A stretch of DNA of 64,000 nucleotides from an uncultured Pseudomonadota bacterium (lineage in GTDB: Bacteria > Myxococcota_A > UBA796 > SXON01), in the NCBI GenBank assembly GCA_903875225.1, contig CAIQVJ010000085.1, positions 91,489-155,488 on the forward strand. The letters run 5' to 3'. The translations under genes and the position numbers were made by a program. Below are positions 16,119 to 25,763 of this stretch, in pieces. Under the pieces are notes generated by a model that was not told the origin of the DNA, ran no database searches, and saw only the letters and a program-made list of their open reading frames with translations. Each line of letters opens with the position of its first letter. The first letter of the stretch is position 1.

Positions 16119-17470
16119 GCGGGCAGTCCTTCCACGGTCGCCGAGTAGTGGCGGCCGCGATGTTCAAAGTCGGAGAATTCGTCGAAGCTGGCGCAAGCAG
16201 GCGAGAGCAGCACGGTGTCGCCTGGGCGGGCGCGATCGGCCGCGAGCCGGACGGCGTCGTCGAGCCCTGCCGCGACCATGGGAGCGAGTCCGGCCCGAAC
16301 GAGCCCCTCGGCGATCGCGGGTCCGGCCTCACCGAAGCAGATGGCACCCCGCGCGGAACGGAGCGGGCCTGCGAGCCGCTCGTAGTCGGCGCCTGCCTTG
16401 CCGCGCCCGCCGAGCAGCACGACGAAGGGCGCGGGCGCGCTGTCGAGGGCGACCAGCGTGCTCTCGATGTTGGTGGCCTTGGAGTCGTTGATGTAGGTCA
16501 CACCGCCGCGGACCGCGACGGTCTCCATGCGGTGCGGGAGGCCCGCGAGCCCGGCCACGTCGATGCGCTCGACCGGAACTCCCGCGCAGAGGGCCAGCAG
16601 CACCGCTGCGGCGACGTTCTCCCGGTTGTGCTTGCCGGGGAGCGTGAAGCCCTCGAGGGAGATCGGCGCGGCGCCGGGGATCTCGTCGAAGGTGAGCTGG
16701 AAGCCCGCGCCGGGTGCCCCGACGATGCGTACACCGGGCCAGTCGTTGAGGTAGGCGCGCCGCCCGGGCAGCACGTCGCAGATGCGCTCCAGGCGCGCAT
16801 CGAACGCGGGCAGGATCTGCCAGTCGCCGAGCACCATCTGGTGGAACATCCGGCACTTGGCCTCGGCGTAGTTGTCCATCGAACCGTGCCGCTCCAGGTG
16901 GTCCGGCGTGAGGTTCAGGATCGCCGCAGCCCGCGGGTGGAACGCCCCGCAGAGCTCCATCTGGTAGCTGGAGACCTCGACGGCAGCGCAGTCGTACCCC
17001 TGGTCCACGGCATCGGAGAGCGGCGCCCCGATGTTCCCACCGGTGAACGTGCGGCGGCCGGCTCGCGTGAGCAGTTGACCGAGCAGGTGCGTGGTCGTGG
17101 ACTTGCCGTTGGTGCCGCTCACCGCGAGGATCATCACGCCCTGCTCGGCGAGCAGCGCCGCGGCGAACGCCAGCTCCCCGATCACGGGCACGCCGGCCTC
17201 GATCGCGGCCGCCACGTCGGCCTGCCGGGCGGGGACACCGGGCGAGACGATCACCAGGTCCGCGTTCAGGAAGTCCGCCCGGCGGTGCTCCCCGTACACA
17301 GCCGTGGTGCCCTCGACCCGACTGGCGTTCAGCCGGGCGTCGGTGCACGTGACGGAGGCCCCGCGGCGGAGCGCCAGGTTCGCCGCCGCGATGCCAGAAC
17401 GCGCCATCCCGACCACCGTCACACGGCAGCCAGCGAGCGGCGGCAAGGCGAAGACAGGCGGACGGGGCAC
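16115..17470 (-). CDS. murD: UDP-N-acetylmuramoylalanine--D-glutamate ligase
   Basis: The 451-residue ligase adds D-glutamate to UDP-MurNAc-L-Ala. It has an N-terminal Rossmann-like VTVVGMARSGIAAAN, the P-loop SGTNGKSTTTH, the NLTPDHLERHGSMDNY motif, and the C-terminal INDSKATN and LLGGRGKGAD-type segment (LLGGRGKAGADY). A GTG start lies four bases after the mraY stop. Its stop overlaps the ftsW ATG. Confidence 0.95.
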   Translation of the reverse strand: MPRPPVFALPPLAGCRVTVVGMARSGIAAANLALRRGASVTCTDARLNASRVEGTTAVYGEHRRADFLNADLVIVSPGVPARQADVAAAIEAGVPVIGELAFAAALLAEQGVMILAVSGTNGKSTTTHLLGQLLTRAGRRTFTGGNIGAPLSDAVDQGYDCAAVEVSSYQMELCGAFHPRAAAILNLTPDHLERHGSMDNYAEAKCRMFHQMVLGDWQILPAFDARLERICDVLPGRRAYLNDWPGVRIVGAPGAGFQLTFDEIPGAAPISLEGFTLPGKHNRENVAAAVLLALCAGVPVERIDVAGLAGLPHRMETVAVRGGVTYINDSKATNIESTLVALDSAPAPFVVLLGGRGKAGADYERLAGPLRSARGAICFGEAGPAIAEGLVRAGLAPMVAAGLDDAVRLAADRARPGDTVLLSPACASFDEFSDFEHRGRHYSATVEGLPA

Positions 17471-17474
17471 GGGA

Positions 17475-18578
17475 CTACCGGAGCTTCAGGGTGGACAAGG
17501 CGACGAGCGCGAGCAGCGCCGAGATGATCCAGAAACGCACGATGATCTTCGGCTCCGACCAGCCCTGCTTCTCGTAGTGGTGGTGGATCGGCGCCATCAG
17601 GAACACCCGGCGCTTGAACCGCTTGAAGGCGAAGACCTGGATCATCACCGAGACGGTCTCCAGCACGAAGATCCCGCCCACCAGCGCGAGGAGCAGCTCG
17701 TGCTTGGTGAGCACGGCCAGCATCCCGAGCGCGCCGCCGAGCCCGAGCGATCCCACGTCGCCCATGAAGATCTGGGCCGGGTAGCAGTTGTACCAGAGGA
17801 AGCCGAGCCCGGCGCCGACGATCGCGAGCGCGAAGATCGTGAGCTCCCCAGCCCCCTCGACGTGCGGGATGTTCAGGTACGCAGAGAACTCGGTGTGCCC
17901 GGCGACGTAGGCGAGCACCGCGAAGGTGGCCGCAGAGGTGATGGTGCTGCCGATCGCCAGGCCGTCCAGCCCATCCGTGAGGTTCACGGCGTTGGAGCAA
18001 CCGACGAGCACGAACACGCCGAAGGCGACGTAGAGCCAGCCCAACTGCGGTGGCGCGCCGGGGTACAGCGCGGCGAAGTCGACCATGGCGTGCTTGAGGA
18101 ACGGGATGTGGAACTGTGCGTCCATCAGGCCGGTCTGGTAGGCGTATCCGAGCACACCCGCGCCGATCAGCGACTGCCAGACGAGCTTCCACCGACCGGC
18201 GAGCCCGTCCGCGCTGCGCTCCATCACCTTCTTCCAGTCGTCCACGAACCCGATGGTCGCGTAGCCGAGCGTGACGATCAGCACCATCCAGACGCGAGGC
18301 TCGTCCACGCGGGCCCAGAGCAGCGTGGTGAGCGCGATGCCGAGGTGGAAGACCGCGCCGCCCATGGTGGGTGTGCCGACCTTGTTCTCGACGTGCTCCT
18401 GCGGCCCATCGCTGCGGATGATCTGCTCCATCTTCTTCTGGCGCAGATACAGGATGAATCTTGGATATACGAGGTAGCACAGCGACAATGCGGTGACCAT
18501 CGCGCAGGCGCCCCGGAACGTGATGTACCGGAACACGTTGAACACGCCGCCCAGGGGCAGGAGGAGGTGGTAGATCAT
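17475..18578 (-). CDS. mraY: Phospho-N-acetylmuramoyl-pentapeptide transferase
   Basis: MraY moves phospho-MurNAc-pentapeptide onto undecaprenyl phosphate to give lipid I. The 367-residue membrane protein shows GTPTMGG near residue 53, GFVDDWKKV with the conserved Asp pair, NLTDGLDGLAIG, FMGDVGSLGLGGALG and the loop MAPIHHHYEKQGWSEPKIIVRFW, all diagnostic. About ten membrane segments are seen. Its ATG overlaps the murF stop (ATGA). Confidence 0.97.
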   Translation of the reverse strand: MIYHLLLPLGGVFNVFRYITFRGACAMVTALSLCYLVYPRFILYLRQKKMEQIIRSDGPQEHVENKVGTPTMGGAVFHLGIALTTLLWARVDEPRVWMVLIVTLGYATIGFVDDWKKVMERSADGLAGRWKLVWQSLIGAGVLGYAYQTGLMDAQFHIPFLKHAMVDFAALYPGAPPQLGWLYVAFGVFVLVGCSNAVNLTDGLDGLAIGSTITSAATFAVLAYVAGHTEFSAYLNIPHVEGAGELTIFALAIVGAGLGFLWYNCYPAQIFMGDVGSLGLGGALGMLAVLTKHELLLALVGGIFVLETVSVMIQVFAFKRFKRRVFLMAPIHHHYEKQGWSEPKIIVRFWIISALLALVALSTLKLR

Positions 18579-20050
18579 CGTGCCTTTTCCTCGGTAGTGG
18601 CGTCATCCGCGGGCGGGCCGACCATCCGCCCACCCTCTGCCCGCCAGCGTTCGAGCACCCGCTCCATCCGCGAGCCGCGGCTGCCCTTGATCAGGAGCGC
18701 GTCGCCGCGTTGCAGGGGCATGAACCCGATGGTCTCGACCCTCCTCGCGGGGCCACACAGCGCCTCGCTCAGCGCCTCCACGTCGGGGTACACATGGAGG
18801 GTGCCCTTGGCGAAGTGGGCGATTCCGGCGGCGGCGGCGGCCATGCGCTCTCCCGTGACCAGGAGCGTGAGTCCGAGCGAGAGCCCCAGCCGGAGCACGT
18901 CGCGGTGGGACTCGGCCTCGGCTACCCCAAGCTCGAGCATGTCCCCCAGGACGGCGATGCGACCGTGCGGCAGCACCGCCAGCGTGCGCAGGGCCGCGGC
19001 CATCGAGATCGGGTTGGCGTTGTAGGCGTCGTCGAGCACCACGACGCCGTGCGACCGCTCGATGCGGTTGCGCATCCCCTCGGGCCGGAACCGGCCAAGC
19101 GCGGGGCCGATCGTCTCCACGGGGACCCGCAGCACGAAGCCAACCGCCACCGCCGCCAGCGCGCACTCGGCGAGGTGGACGCCGGGCACCTCGAGCACCG
19201 CCTTGACCACGCCATCCGGGGTCTCGATCCGGAGCCGCGTCTGCAGCCGGTCCACGTCCACCCCCACGTCAGTGAGCCGGATCTCGCACTCCTCGCTGCG
19301 TCCGAACCGCACCACGCGAGCACCGAACGGGATCGCCATGCTGGCAACCCTCGGGTCGTCGTCGTTCACGATGCACACGTCGCCGAACCGCGCACCGTCG
19401 AACATCTCCTGTTTCGCCGCCGCGACGTTGGCGAGTGATCCACACCCCTCCACGTGCGCGGCCCCCACGTTGGTGATCACGCGGAGGTCGGGCCTGGCGA
19501 TCTCCTGCAGCAGCGCGATCTCGCCGAGGTGGCTCATGCCCATCTCCACCACGAGGTACTCGGCGTCCGGCGGGGTGGCGCAGAGCGTGAGCGGCACTCC
19601 GATGTGGTTGTTGAGGTTGCCGACGGTGTGATGCACGCGCCGCGGGGCCGCAGAGCTCCCATCCACCGGGATCGCCTCGAGCACCAGGCTCGTCATCACC
19701 CTCGTCGTCGTCTTGCCCGCGCTCCCCGTGATGCCGACCGTGGGGCCATGAAACGCGATCCGCGCGGCCCGACCGAGATCCTGGAGCGCCACGAGCGTGT
19801 CCGGCACGACCACGAGCCCCGCGGTCCAGCCCGAGGGCACACGCGACACGTCCGACACCACCACGCCGGCGCATCCGGCAGAGAGGGCGTGCGCCAGGAA
19901 ATCGTGACCGTCGAACTTCTCCCCGACCAGCGCGACGAACCAGCCGTGCGGCTGCAGCCGACGGCTGTCGGTCATCACCATCCCGGCGCTCCCCGGGTGC
20001 ACGAGCGCGCCACCGGTGGCGGACGCAATGCTGGATCCGTCGAACATCAT
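18575..20050 (-). CDS. murF: UDP-N-acetylmuramoyl-tripeptide--D-alanyl-D-alanine ligase
   Basis: MurF attaches D-Ala-D-Ala to the tripeptide precursor. The 491-residue protein has a MurF-type N-domain (TDSRRLQPHGWFVALVGEKFDGHDF), the P-loop GSAGKTTTR, EMGMSHLGEI, NVGAAHVEG, and the C-terminal DDAYNANPISM and LGDMLELG motifs. The ATG at 20048-20050 overlaps the murE TGA; the much longer open frame upstream runs through murE and is not used. The next gene, mraY, overlaps its stop. Confidence 0.95.
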   Translation of the reverse strand: MMFDGSSIASATGGALVHPGSAGMVMTDSRRLQPHGWFVALVGEKFDGHDFLAHALSAGCAGVVVSDVSRVPSGWTAGLVVVPDTLVALQDLGRAARIAFHGPTVGITGSAGKTTTRVMTSLVLEAIPVDGSSAAPRRVHHTVGNLNNHIGVPLTLCATPPDAEYLVVEMGMSHLGEIALLQEIARPDLRVITNVGAAHVEGCGSLANVAAAKQEMFDGARFGDVCIVNDDDPRVASMAIPFGARVVRFGRSEECEIRLTDVGVDVDRLQTRLRIETPDGVVKAVLEVPGVHLAECALAAVAVGFVLRVPVETIGPALGRFRPEGMRNRIERSHGVVVLDDAYNANPISMAAALRTLAVLPHGRIAVLGDMLELGVAEAESHRDVLRLGLSLGLTLLVTGERMAAAAAGIAHFAKGTLHVYPDVEALSEALCGPARRVETIGFMPLQRGDALLIKGSRGSRMERVLERWRAEGGRMVGPPADDATTEEKAR

Positions 20051-21561
20051 GGAGAGCCACCGGGTTGGGTCGGGGAGAGGGCTTGCAGCACGCGCCGGCA
20101 CACCCGGCGGTCGTCGAAGGGAAGCAACTGGGAGCCGACCGCCTGGGTCGTCTCGTGGCCCTTCCCCGCGACGATCAGCACGTCGCCAGGGGCGCAGTCC
20201 GCGATGGCGCGCCGGATCGCCTCGCGACGATCGGGCTGGACGACGTGGGGGTGGCCCCCGAGCCCGGGCAGGATCTGCGCGATGATGGCCAGCGGGTCCT
20301 CGGAGCGTGGGTTGTCCGAGGTGGCGTAGACGTGATCGGCGAGGCGGGCGGCGGCGCCCATGGCAGGGCGCTTCCCCGGGTCGCGATCCCCGCCGCAGCC
20401 GAAGACGACGCGGAGCCGACCGCGCGTGAGCGGGCGCACCACCTGCAGCACGCGCCGCAGCGCATCGTCGGTGTGCGCATAGTCCACGAAGACGTCGAAG
20501 GGCTCTGCCTCGGAAACGCGCTCCAGCCGCCCCGGCACCCCCGGAAAGCTGGCGAGGCCCTCGACGATGGCGCGCTCGTCGATGCCCACCGCGTGGCACA
20601 GGGCCCAGGCGCAGAGCAGGTTCTCGATGTTGTAGCCGCCGAACAGCGGCGTGCGCGCCGTGTGGTCGACGCCCTGGGGGTCGCGGACGCGCAGGGTGGA
20701 GCCCCTGACGGACTCGTCCACGACCTGCGCCGTCCACCCCGAAGCCCCGTAGAGCGCCACCGATACCGCGACGCTCGGCCCGGAAGCCGCCGCATCGGGG
20801 CGAAGCAGGGCCTCGATCTGCAGTCCGACGGGGTCGCCGGCGTTCAGCACGGCGGTCGCGCCGGGGCGCAGCAGGTCGGTGAACAACCGCATCTTGGCGG
20901 CGGCGTAGGTGTCCATCGAGCCGTGGAAATCGAGGTGATCGCGCGTGAGGTTGGTGAACCCCGCCGCGGAGAACGTCGTTCCGTCCACGCGGTGGGCGGC
21001 GAGCCCGATCGAGGAGACCTCCATCGCCACCAGCGTGGCGCCGCGGTCTCGAAAAGTGGCGAGCAGGTGTTGCAGCTGCGGCGCGGTCGGAGTGGTGTAG
21101 CCCTCGCCGATGGCCACGCCGTCGAGCAGGTGCCCGGTCGTTCCGATCAAGCCCGCCGACCAGCCGAACGCCCGCGCGATGTGGGCGACGAGGTAGGTCA
21201 CGCTGGTCTTGCCGTTGGTGCCCGTCACTCCGACGAGCACCAGGGATTCCCCCGGGCGCCCTTCTACGACCGCGCAGAGGTGACCGAGCGCGCGAGGCGT
21301 GGAGCGGACAAGCACGACTGGGACGCCCGCAGGGGCCTCGACCTCGCGCTCGACGAACACCGCACCGGCGTTGGGGGGGATGTGGTCATGTCCATCGAAC
21401 CGCGCCCCGCGGATCGCGACGAAGACATCGCCGTCACGCACGTCCTGCGTGCGGTCCGTGACCCGACCGGACACACGCGTGGCGGTGGCGTCGATCGCCG
21501 GGGCGACAACCCGGGCGCTCAACGTCGACGGGAGGCTGTCGAGGAGCGAAGAGAGCAGCAT
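20047..21561 (-). CDS. murE: UDP-N-acetylmuramoyl-L-alanyl-D-glutamate--2,6-diaminopimelate ligase
   Basis: MurE adds the third stem residue. The 504-residue protein has the P-loop TGTNGKTSVT, EVSSIGLAAHRVDG, NLTRDHLDFHGSMD, FVDYAHTDDALRRVL and the specificity motif SDNPRSEDP. The DNPR form selects meso-diaminopimelate rather than lysine, so the organism should have DAP-type peptidoglycan. It follows a 269 bp gap after ftsI, the largest in the cluster. Confidence 0.96.
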   Translation of the reverse strand: MLLSSLLDSLPSTLSARVVAPAIDATATRVSGRVTDRTQDVRDGDVFVAIRGARFDGHDHIPPNAGAVFVEREVEAPAGVPVVLVRSTPRALGHLCAVVEGRPGESLVLVGVTGTNGKTSVTYLVAHIARAFGWSAGLIGTTGHLLDGVAIGEGYTTPTAPQLQHLLATFRDRGATLVAMEVSSIGLAAHRVDGTTFSAAGFTNLTRDHLDFHGSMDTYAAAKMRLFTDLLRPGATAVLNAGDPVGLQIEALLRPDAAASGPSVAVSVALYGASGWTAQVVDESVRGSTLRVRDPQGVDHTARTPLFGGYNIENLLCAWALCHAVGIDERAIVEGLASFPGVPGRLERVSEAEPFDVFVDYAHTDDALRRVLQVVRPLTRGRLRVVFGCGGDRDPGKRPAMGAAARLADHVYATSDNPRSEDPLAIIAQILPGLGGHPHVVQPDRREAIRRAIADCAPGDVLIVAGKGHETTQAVGSQLLPFDDRRVCRRVLQALSPTQPGGSP

Positions 21562-21830
21562 GAGGGACTGGGCGGGAGGCGGGCAGGTGGAGCAGGCGGT
21601 TGGGGGAAGAGGGGGGGTCTACGGAGCACCGTCATCCGCTCAGCGTTTCGACAACTGCGGGAGGCGTGGCGGCGGGATCACTGGGATGTGGGGCGGCAGA
21701 TTGCGGCCCCGGGGCACCCCGAGGGTGCGAGGCCGCGCCACTGGGATCACTCTGGGGGAGAGTGCCCGCGTTGGCGGCGCCCCGTAGACGAGACGAAAAT
21801 GGGAAAGAACAGGGAAAACTGGTGGGGAAA
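21562..21830. other. Structured 269 bp gap between ftsI and murE
   Basis: No gene is seen here. Two inverted repeats stand out. One is nested, GCGGCC (21703-21708) with GGCCGC (21731-21736) enclosing GCACCC (21714-21719) and GGGTGC (21723-21728). The other is CACTCT-GGGGG-AGAGTG (21748-21764). A short motif containing GGGATCACT/CACTGGGAT also occurs twice. Neither stem has a clear T-run on the minus strand, so they are not ordinary intrinsic terminators. An RNA control element or a processing site within the dcw transcript is possible. Confidence 0.4.
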
Positions 21831-24002
21831 TCAGTCGAAGTGCAGCGAGACCTTCTCGCCTGCCCGAACCGGGCTGCCCGGCGCGGGCGATTGGGACACG
21901 AGCGTGCCGTAGCCGGAGACGTCCAGGACAAGGCCCGTGCCGTCGAGGCCGGCGAGGGCCGAGCGCAGCGTGCGGCCGGCAAGATCGGGCATCACCCAGG
22001 CGCCCTGGCCATCCCCGACGACCTCGATCGCGGGAGGCAGCGGTGTGGGCTGCACCTCGGCGACGACCCGGGCGTGGGGCACTTCCACGGGCTCGTCCGA
22101 GGGCTCCCCGTGCTCGTCGAGGCCACGGTGCGGCGCCTTGAAGGTGACGGTCGGGTCCGGCGCGACCCCGAGATACCGCATCGTGAAGGATCCGATCTCG
22201 GAGAACACCGGCGCCGCCACGATGCCACCGTACCTGGAGCCGATGCTGGGGCTGTCGATGCTCACGGCGATCGCGATCTCCGGGCGGTCCGCCGGCAGGA
22301 AGCCGACGAACGAGGAGATCCGCTCCTTGCCGTACACGCCGTTCGTGACCTTCTGCGCGGTGCCCGTCTTCCCGGCCACGAGGTACCCCTCGATGCGCGC
22401 TCGGGTGCCCGTGCCGCCCTCCTCGGTCACGCTCTCCATCATCTGGGCGACCTGCCGCGCAGACTCCGCGGAGATCACCTGGCGATCCTCCTGCGGTGCG
22501 CGGTAGGTCTCGACCTCGCCGAAGCGATCCAGCACGGCGTCGACGAGGTACGGCTTCATCCGCACCCCGCCGTTCGCGATCGTGGCGACCGCGGCCGCGA
22601 GCTGCACGGGCGATGCGGTGATGCCCTGCCCGAAGCTGGTGTTGGCGAGCTCGATCGGCTTGATGGTGTCGGCCTTGCGCATGTGGCCCGCCACCTCGCC
22701 GGGAAGGTTCAGGCCGGTGGAGCGCGCGAACCCGAAGTCCGAGAGGTAGGTGAGCAGGCGCTCCGCGCCGAGCATGAACCCCGTCTTGGCCGCCCCGATG
22801 TTGGAGCTGTACTTGATCACGTCGCTCACCGAGATCACGCCCTTGGGGTGATCGTCGCTGATCGTCTTCCCGGAGACGGTCCAGTGCCCGAGCTCGCAGT
22901 CGATCATCGTCTCGGGCGTGACAAGGTGCTCCTCCAACGCCGCCGCGATCACGAAGGGCTTCATGACCGAGCCGGGCTCGATCTGGTCCATCGCCGTGTG
23001 GTTGCTGAAGTTCGCCTGGTTCGCGCGCGCAGCCCCGTCGTTGGGGTTGCCCTCCGGCCAGCTGGTCATCGCCAGCACCGCGCCGGTCTTCACATCCACC
23101 ACCACGGCCATGGCCGCGAGCGGGCGCGATGCGTCCACCGCCTCCATCATCGCGACCTCGGCCGCGTTCTGGATCGAGCTGTCGATCGTGAGGCGCACCG
23201 AGTGTCCGGACTTGGAGACGCGGTCGTCGTCGACCCCCGCACCCACCGCCCGGCCCTTCCGGTCCTGCAGTTGGACCCTCCGGAAGACCTCCCCTCGCAC
23301 GTCCTTCTCGAGCACCTTCTCGAGCCCGGCGGCGCCGACGCCCTGCGCGTCGATGTACCCGATCAGCGGCGCACCCTCGGACTTTCCCGGGTAGAACCGG
23401 ATCGGCTCCTCCACCGACCAGAGCTGGTCGCGTCGGAAGCCCTGCGTGACCGCCGCGACGCTCGCCGGATCCAGGCCATCCGCCAGCCGCAGGTCGATGA
23501 GCTTCTGACCGTTGGCCTGCTTCCCGAGGTGCACCTTGAGCCAGTCCTCGGAGTGCCCGGTGAGCGGGACCAGCTTCGGGATCAACGTCGCGATCTGGTC
23601 GTCCGGGATCACCGCCGGCTGGATGTGCAGTGCGGGCAGGTTCACCGTGTAGGCCAGGAGGCGCCCCTGCCGGTCGTAGAGCGCCCCGCGCGGCCCCTGC
23701 TCCTCCTTGGCGCCCTGGAACTGGTCTGCCCGCTGCTCCAGGCGCTCGTCGGGCACGGTCATCAGCAAGGTGGCCCGGACGAGGAGTACGGCCGAGGCCA
23801 GGCCGACCAGCCCGAACGCGGCGAGGGTGCGCGCTTCGCTCACACGCAGCGCGGCCTGGTCCGCCTCGGGCCCAACCCGGGCGGGTGCACCGGCGAGCCG
23901 GGTGAACTCCTCCCGGACCGACGCGAAGAGGCCGGGCGCGGGCGCACGACGGCGCGCAGGCGAGCCGGGTTTCCGGGGTGGGGCGACGCGGCGGGGAGTC
24001 AC
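21831..24002 (-). CDS. ftsI: Septal peptidoglycan transpeptidase FtsI (PBP3) with C-terminal PASTA domain
   Basis: The 723-residue class B penicillin-binding protein crosslinks septal peptidoglycan. A basic cytoplasmic stretch of about 55 residues precedes the transmembrane helix (60-80). The transpeptidase domain has SxxK at 345-348 (EPGSVMKP), SxN at 399-401 (YSSNIG) and KTG in AGKTGTAQKV. The last 60 residues form a single PASTA domain (MPDLAGRTLRSALAGL to the end). The fused PASTA domain resembles FtsI of delta-group and Gram-positive bacteria rather than E. coli. The ATG overlaps the ftsL stop. Confidence 0.95.
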   Translation of the reverse strand: MTPRRVAPPRKPGSPARRRAPAPGLFASVREEFTRLAGAPARVGPEADQAALRVSEARTLAAFGLVGLASAVLLVRATLLMTVPDERLEQRADQFQGAKEEQGPRGALYDRQGRLLAYTVNLPALHIQPAVIPDDQIATLIPKLVPLTGHSEDWLKVHLGKQANGQKLIDLRLADGLDPASVAAVTQGFRRDQLWSVEEPIRFYPGKSEGAPLIGYIDAQGVGAAGLEKVLEKDVRGEVFRRVQLQDRKGRAVGAGVDDDRVSKSGHSVRLTIDSSIQNAAEVAMMEAVDASRPLAAMAVVVDVKTGAVLAMTSWPEGNPNDGAARANQANFSNHTAMDQIEPGSVMKPFVIAAALEEHLVTPETMIDCELGHWTVSGKTISDDHPKGVISVSDVIKYSSNIGAAKTGFMLGAERLLTYLSDFGFARSTGLNLPGEVAGHMRKADTIKPIELANTSFGQGITASPVQLAAAVATIANGGVRMKPYLVDAVLDRFGEVETYRAPQEDRQVISAESARQVAQMMESVTEEGGTGTRARIEGYLVAGKTGTAQKVTNGVYGKERISSFVGFLPADRPEIAIAVSIDSPSIGSRYGGIVAAPVFSEIGSFTMRYLGVAPDPTVTFKAPHRGLDEHGEPSDEPVEVPHARVVAEVQPTPLPPAIEVVGDGQGAWVMPDLAGRTLRSALAGLDGTGLVLDVSGYGTLVSQSPAPGSPVRAGEKVSLHFD

Positions 24003-24373
24003 TGGGCTTCCACTTCGACCACCCGGACGGGCGCCTCGAGCTGCAACTGCACCGCAGCGGCCTGGAGGCGTTGCGGCTGACGAAGCATCGCCCGCTCCAT
24101 GAGCAGGCGCTCGCGACGGATCTCCGAGCGGTGCACCTCGCTGCGCGCGTGGTCGAGTTGAACCGCGGTCTGCTGGGCCTGGCTCATGATCGCGAGCTTG
24201 ATGGCACCGATCGTCCCGATCGCGAAGAGAACCACGATGAACCGGATCGCCGAGGAGATGTCCTGCGCGTTCGCCGCACCGCGAGCCCGCACGGACGGCT
24301 CCGCGGGGAGCCCGACAGCCTCGGCTGGGGCACGTTGAACCATGCGGCTCATGGTGGCTAGGATTCGGCTCAT
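23999..24373 (-). CDS. ftsL: FtsL-like division protein
   Basis: This small bitopic protein (124 residues) has a cytoplasmic N-terminus, one transmembrane helix (FIVVLFAIGTIGAIKLAIM, about residues 45-63) and a periplasmic leucine/arginine/glutamate-rich coiled coil. Sequence alone is not diagnostic, but size, topology and position between rsmH and ftsI identify it as FtsL, which links FtsQ to FtsW-FtsI. Its stop overlaps the ftsI start. Confidence 0.8.
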   Translation of the reverse strand: MSRILATMSRMVQRAPAEAVGLPAEPSVRARGAANAQDISSAIRFIVVLFAIGTIGAIKLAIMSQAQQTAVQLDHARSEVHRSEIRRERLLMERAMLRQPQRLQAAAVQLQLEAPVRVVEVEAQ

Positions 24374-24432
24374 GGGAGACTCCAGAGAGCGATACGGCGG
24401 GTGCGACGGGGGAAGTTCAGCGGGGGGAGCAG

Positions 24433-25353
24433 TCAGAGGCGTTCGATGACCCGCAGGCGGGCGGAGCGCGCCCGTGGGTTCGGGTCACGGTCTTCGCCCT
24501 TGCGGCGATCGACGAGGCGGAAGGCGGGAGGGGTGAGCGGGTGGCCGTACAGGTCGGTCGGGGCGCCGACGCCTGCGAGCGCGGCGAAGGCCTGCTTGAC
24601 GCGGCGGTCTTCGAGGCTGTGGAACGAGATGAACGCCAGCCTTCCGCCCGGGGCGAGCAGGCGAGGAAGCTCGAGGAGCGCTGTCTCGAGCTGGCCGAGT
24701 TCGTCGTTGACCCAGATACGAAGGGCTTGAAACGAGCGGGTCGCCCGGTGGGTACCTCGTGTCTTGGCCGCCACGCCGGCGATGGCCTCGGCGAGCGCGC
24801 GCGTGCCCGCCCACGGCCGCCCGAAGAGGATGGTCTGCGCGACGCGGCGGGCGTTCGGCTCGTCGCCGTACTCCCGGAGGATGCGGACGAGCTCCGGCTC
24901 GTCGGTGGTGAGCAGGCGCTCGGAGAGCGGGGCATCCCGCTCGTCCATGACCATGCTGACCGGGCCATCGGCCTGAAAGCTGAACCCGCGGGCCGCCTGG
25001 TCCACGTGGTGGGAGGAGATCCCGAGGTCCACCAGGATGCCGTCGAACCGCACCGTGGCATCGGACTGCGTGAGGATCCGCGCGGCGTCGGCGAACGGCG
25101 CGTGGTGCACCCGCAGCGACCCGCGTTCGAGGAACGGAGCCAGCCGTCTCGATGCGGCACGGATGGCATACGCGTCCCGATCGAACGCGTCCAGCTCCAC
25201 GCCCTCGGCGAGCAGGGCGGCAGCGTGCCCGCCACCGCCGAGCGTGCAGTCCAGGAATCTTGCGCCCTCTCGGGGCCGCAGGAGTTCGACCACGTCCGCG
25301 AGCAGGACGGGCGTGTGGTGGAACGGGAGATCGGCGGGCAGCGTGTCATCCAC
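24433..25353 (-). CDS. rsmH: 16S rRNA (cytosine-N4)-methyltransferase RsmH (MraW)
   Basis: RsmH methylates C1402 of 16S rRNA using SAM. The 306-residue protein opens HHTPVLLADVVELL and has the SAM loop LDCTLGGGGHAAALL, DGILVDLGISSHHVD, RGFSFQADGPVSMVMD and the late FISFHSLEDRRVKQAF, all strongly conserved. Its start overlaps the mraZ stop by a few bases. Confidence 0.97.
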   Translation of the reverse strand: MDDTLPADLPFHHTPVLLADVVELLRPREGARFLDCTLGGGGHAAALLAEGVELDAFDRDAYAIRAASRRLAPFLERGSLRVHHAPFADAARILTQSDATVRFDGILVDLGISSHHVDQAARGFSFQADGPVSMVMDERDAPLSERLLTTDEPELVRILREYGDEPNARRVAQTILFGRPWAGTRALAEAIAGVAAKTRGTHRATRSFQALRIWVNDELGQLETALLELPRLLAPGGRLAFISFHSLEDRRVKQAFAALAGVGAPTDLYGHPLTPPAFRLVDRRKGEDRDPNPRARSARLRVIERL

Positions 25354-25738
25354 CCCTCACCCACTCTGCCCAGCGCTCGGCCTCCCAGAGCTCCAGACGG
25401 TCCATCATCGAGACGAGGTGGCACTCGCGGGAGAGCCCCGCCATCTGGCGAAGGAGGGGGGTGAGCGAGCAGCGGCCGTGCTCGTCGACATGGATGTCGT
25501 CGGCCAGCGCAAGCCGGCGGCGATGCTTCTCCGTGAGCGCTTCGTCCCACGTGTCCTCTGCGAGCAGCGGAGTGACCACGTTCGCCTTCCAGGCGCTCGG
25601 CAGGTACGCCCGCAGGTGGTTCTTGTACGGAACCCACACCAGGGACCGCTCCTTCAGCTCGCACACGAGCTTCGTAGGCAGCGTGATCCGGCCCTTGGGC
25701 TCCATGATCAGCGGGGTGTTGAGGATGACGTCGAGCAA
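25346..25738 (-). CDS. mraZ: Transcriptional regulator MraZ
   Basis: MraZ is a small DNA-binding regulator that heads and represses dcw operons. Two AbrB-like motifs are visible: MEPKGRITLP and VDEHGRCSLTPLL, with LELWEAERWAEW near the end. The frame is open upstream to 25870, but those codons cover the promoter and operator repeats. The TTG at 25736-25738 gives 130 residues and puts the first KGR at the usual distance from the start. Four operator repeats lie just upstream, fitting autoregulation. Confidence 0.9.
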   Translation of the reverse strand: MLDVILNTPLIMEPKGRITLPTKLVCELKERSLVWVPYKNHLRAYLPSAWKANVVTPLLAEDTWDEALTEKHRRRLALADDIHVDEHGRCSLTPLLRQMAGLSRECHLVSMMDRLELWEAERWAEWVRGG

Positions 25739-25763
25739 GACGGTCCGGTGGTCTTGAATTCCT

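Noticed and set aside
21600..24080. 826-residue open frame antisense to ftsI
   Set aside because: It mirrors ftsI codons and lacks motifs; ftsI has all three penicillin-binding signatures.
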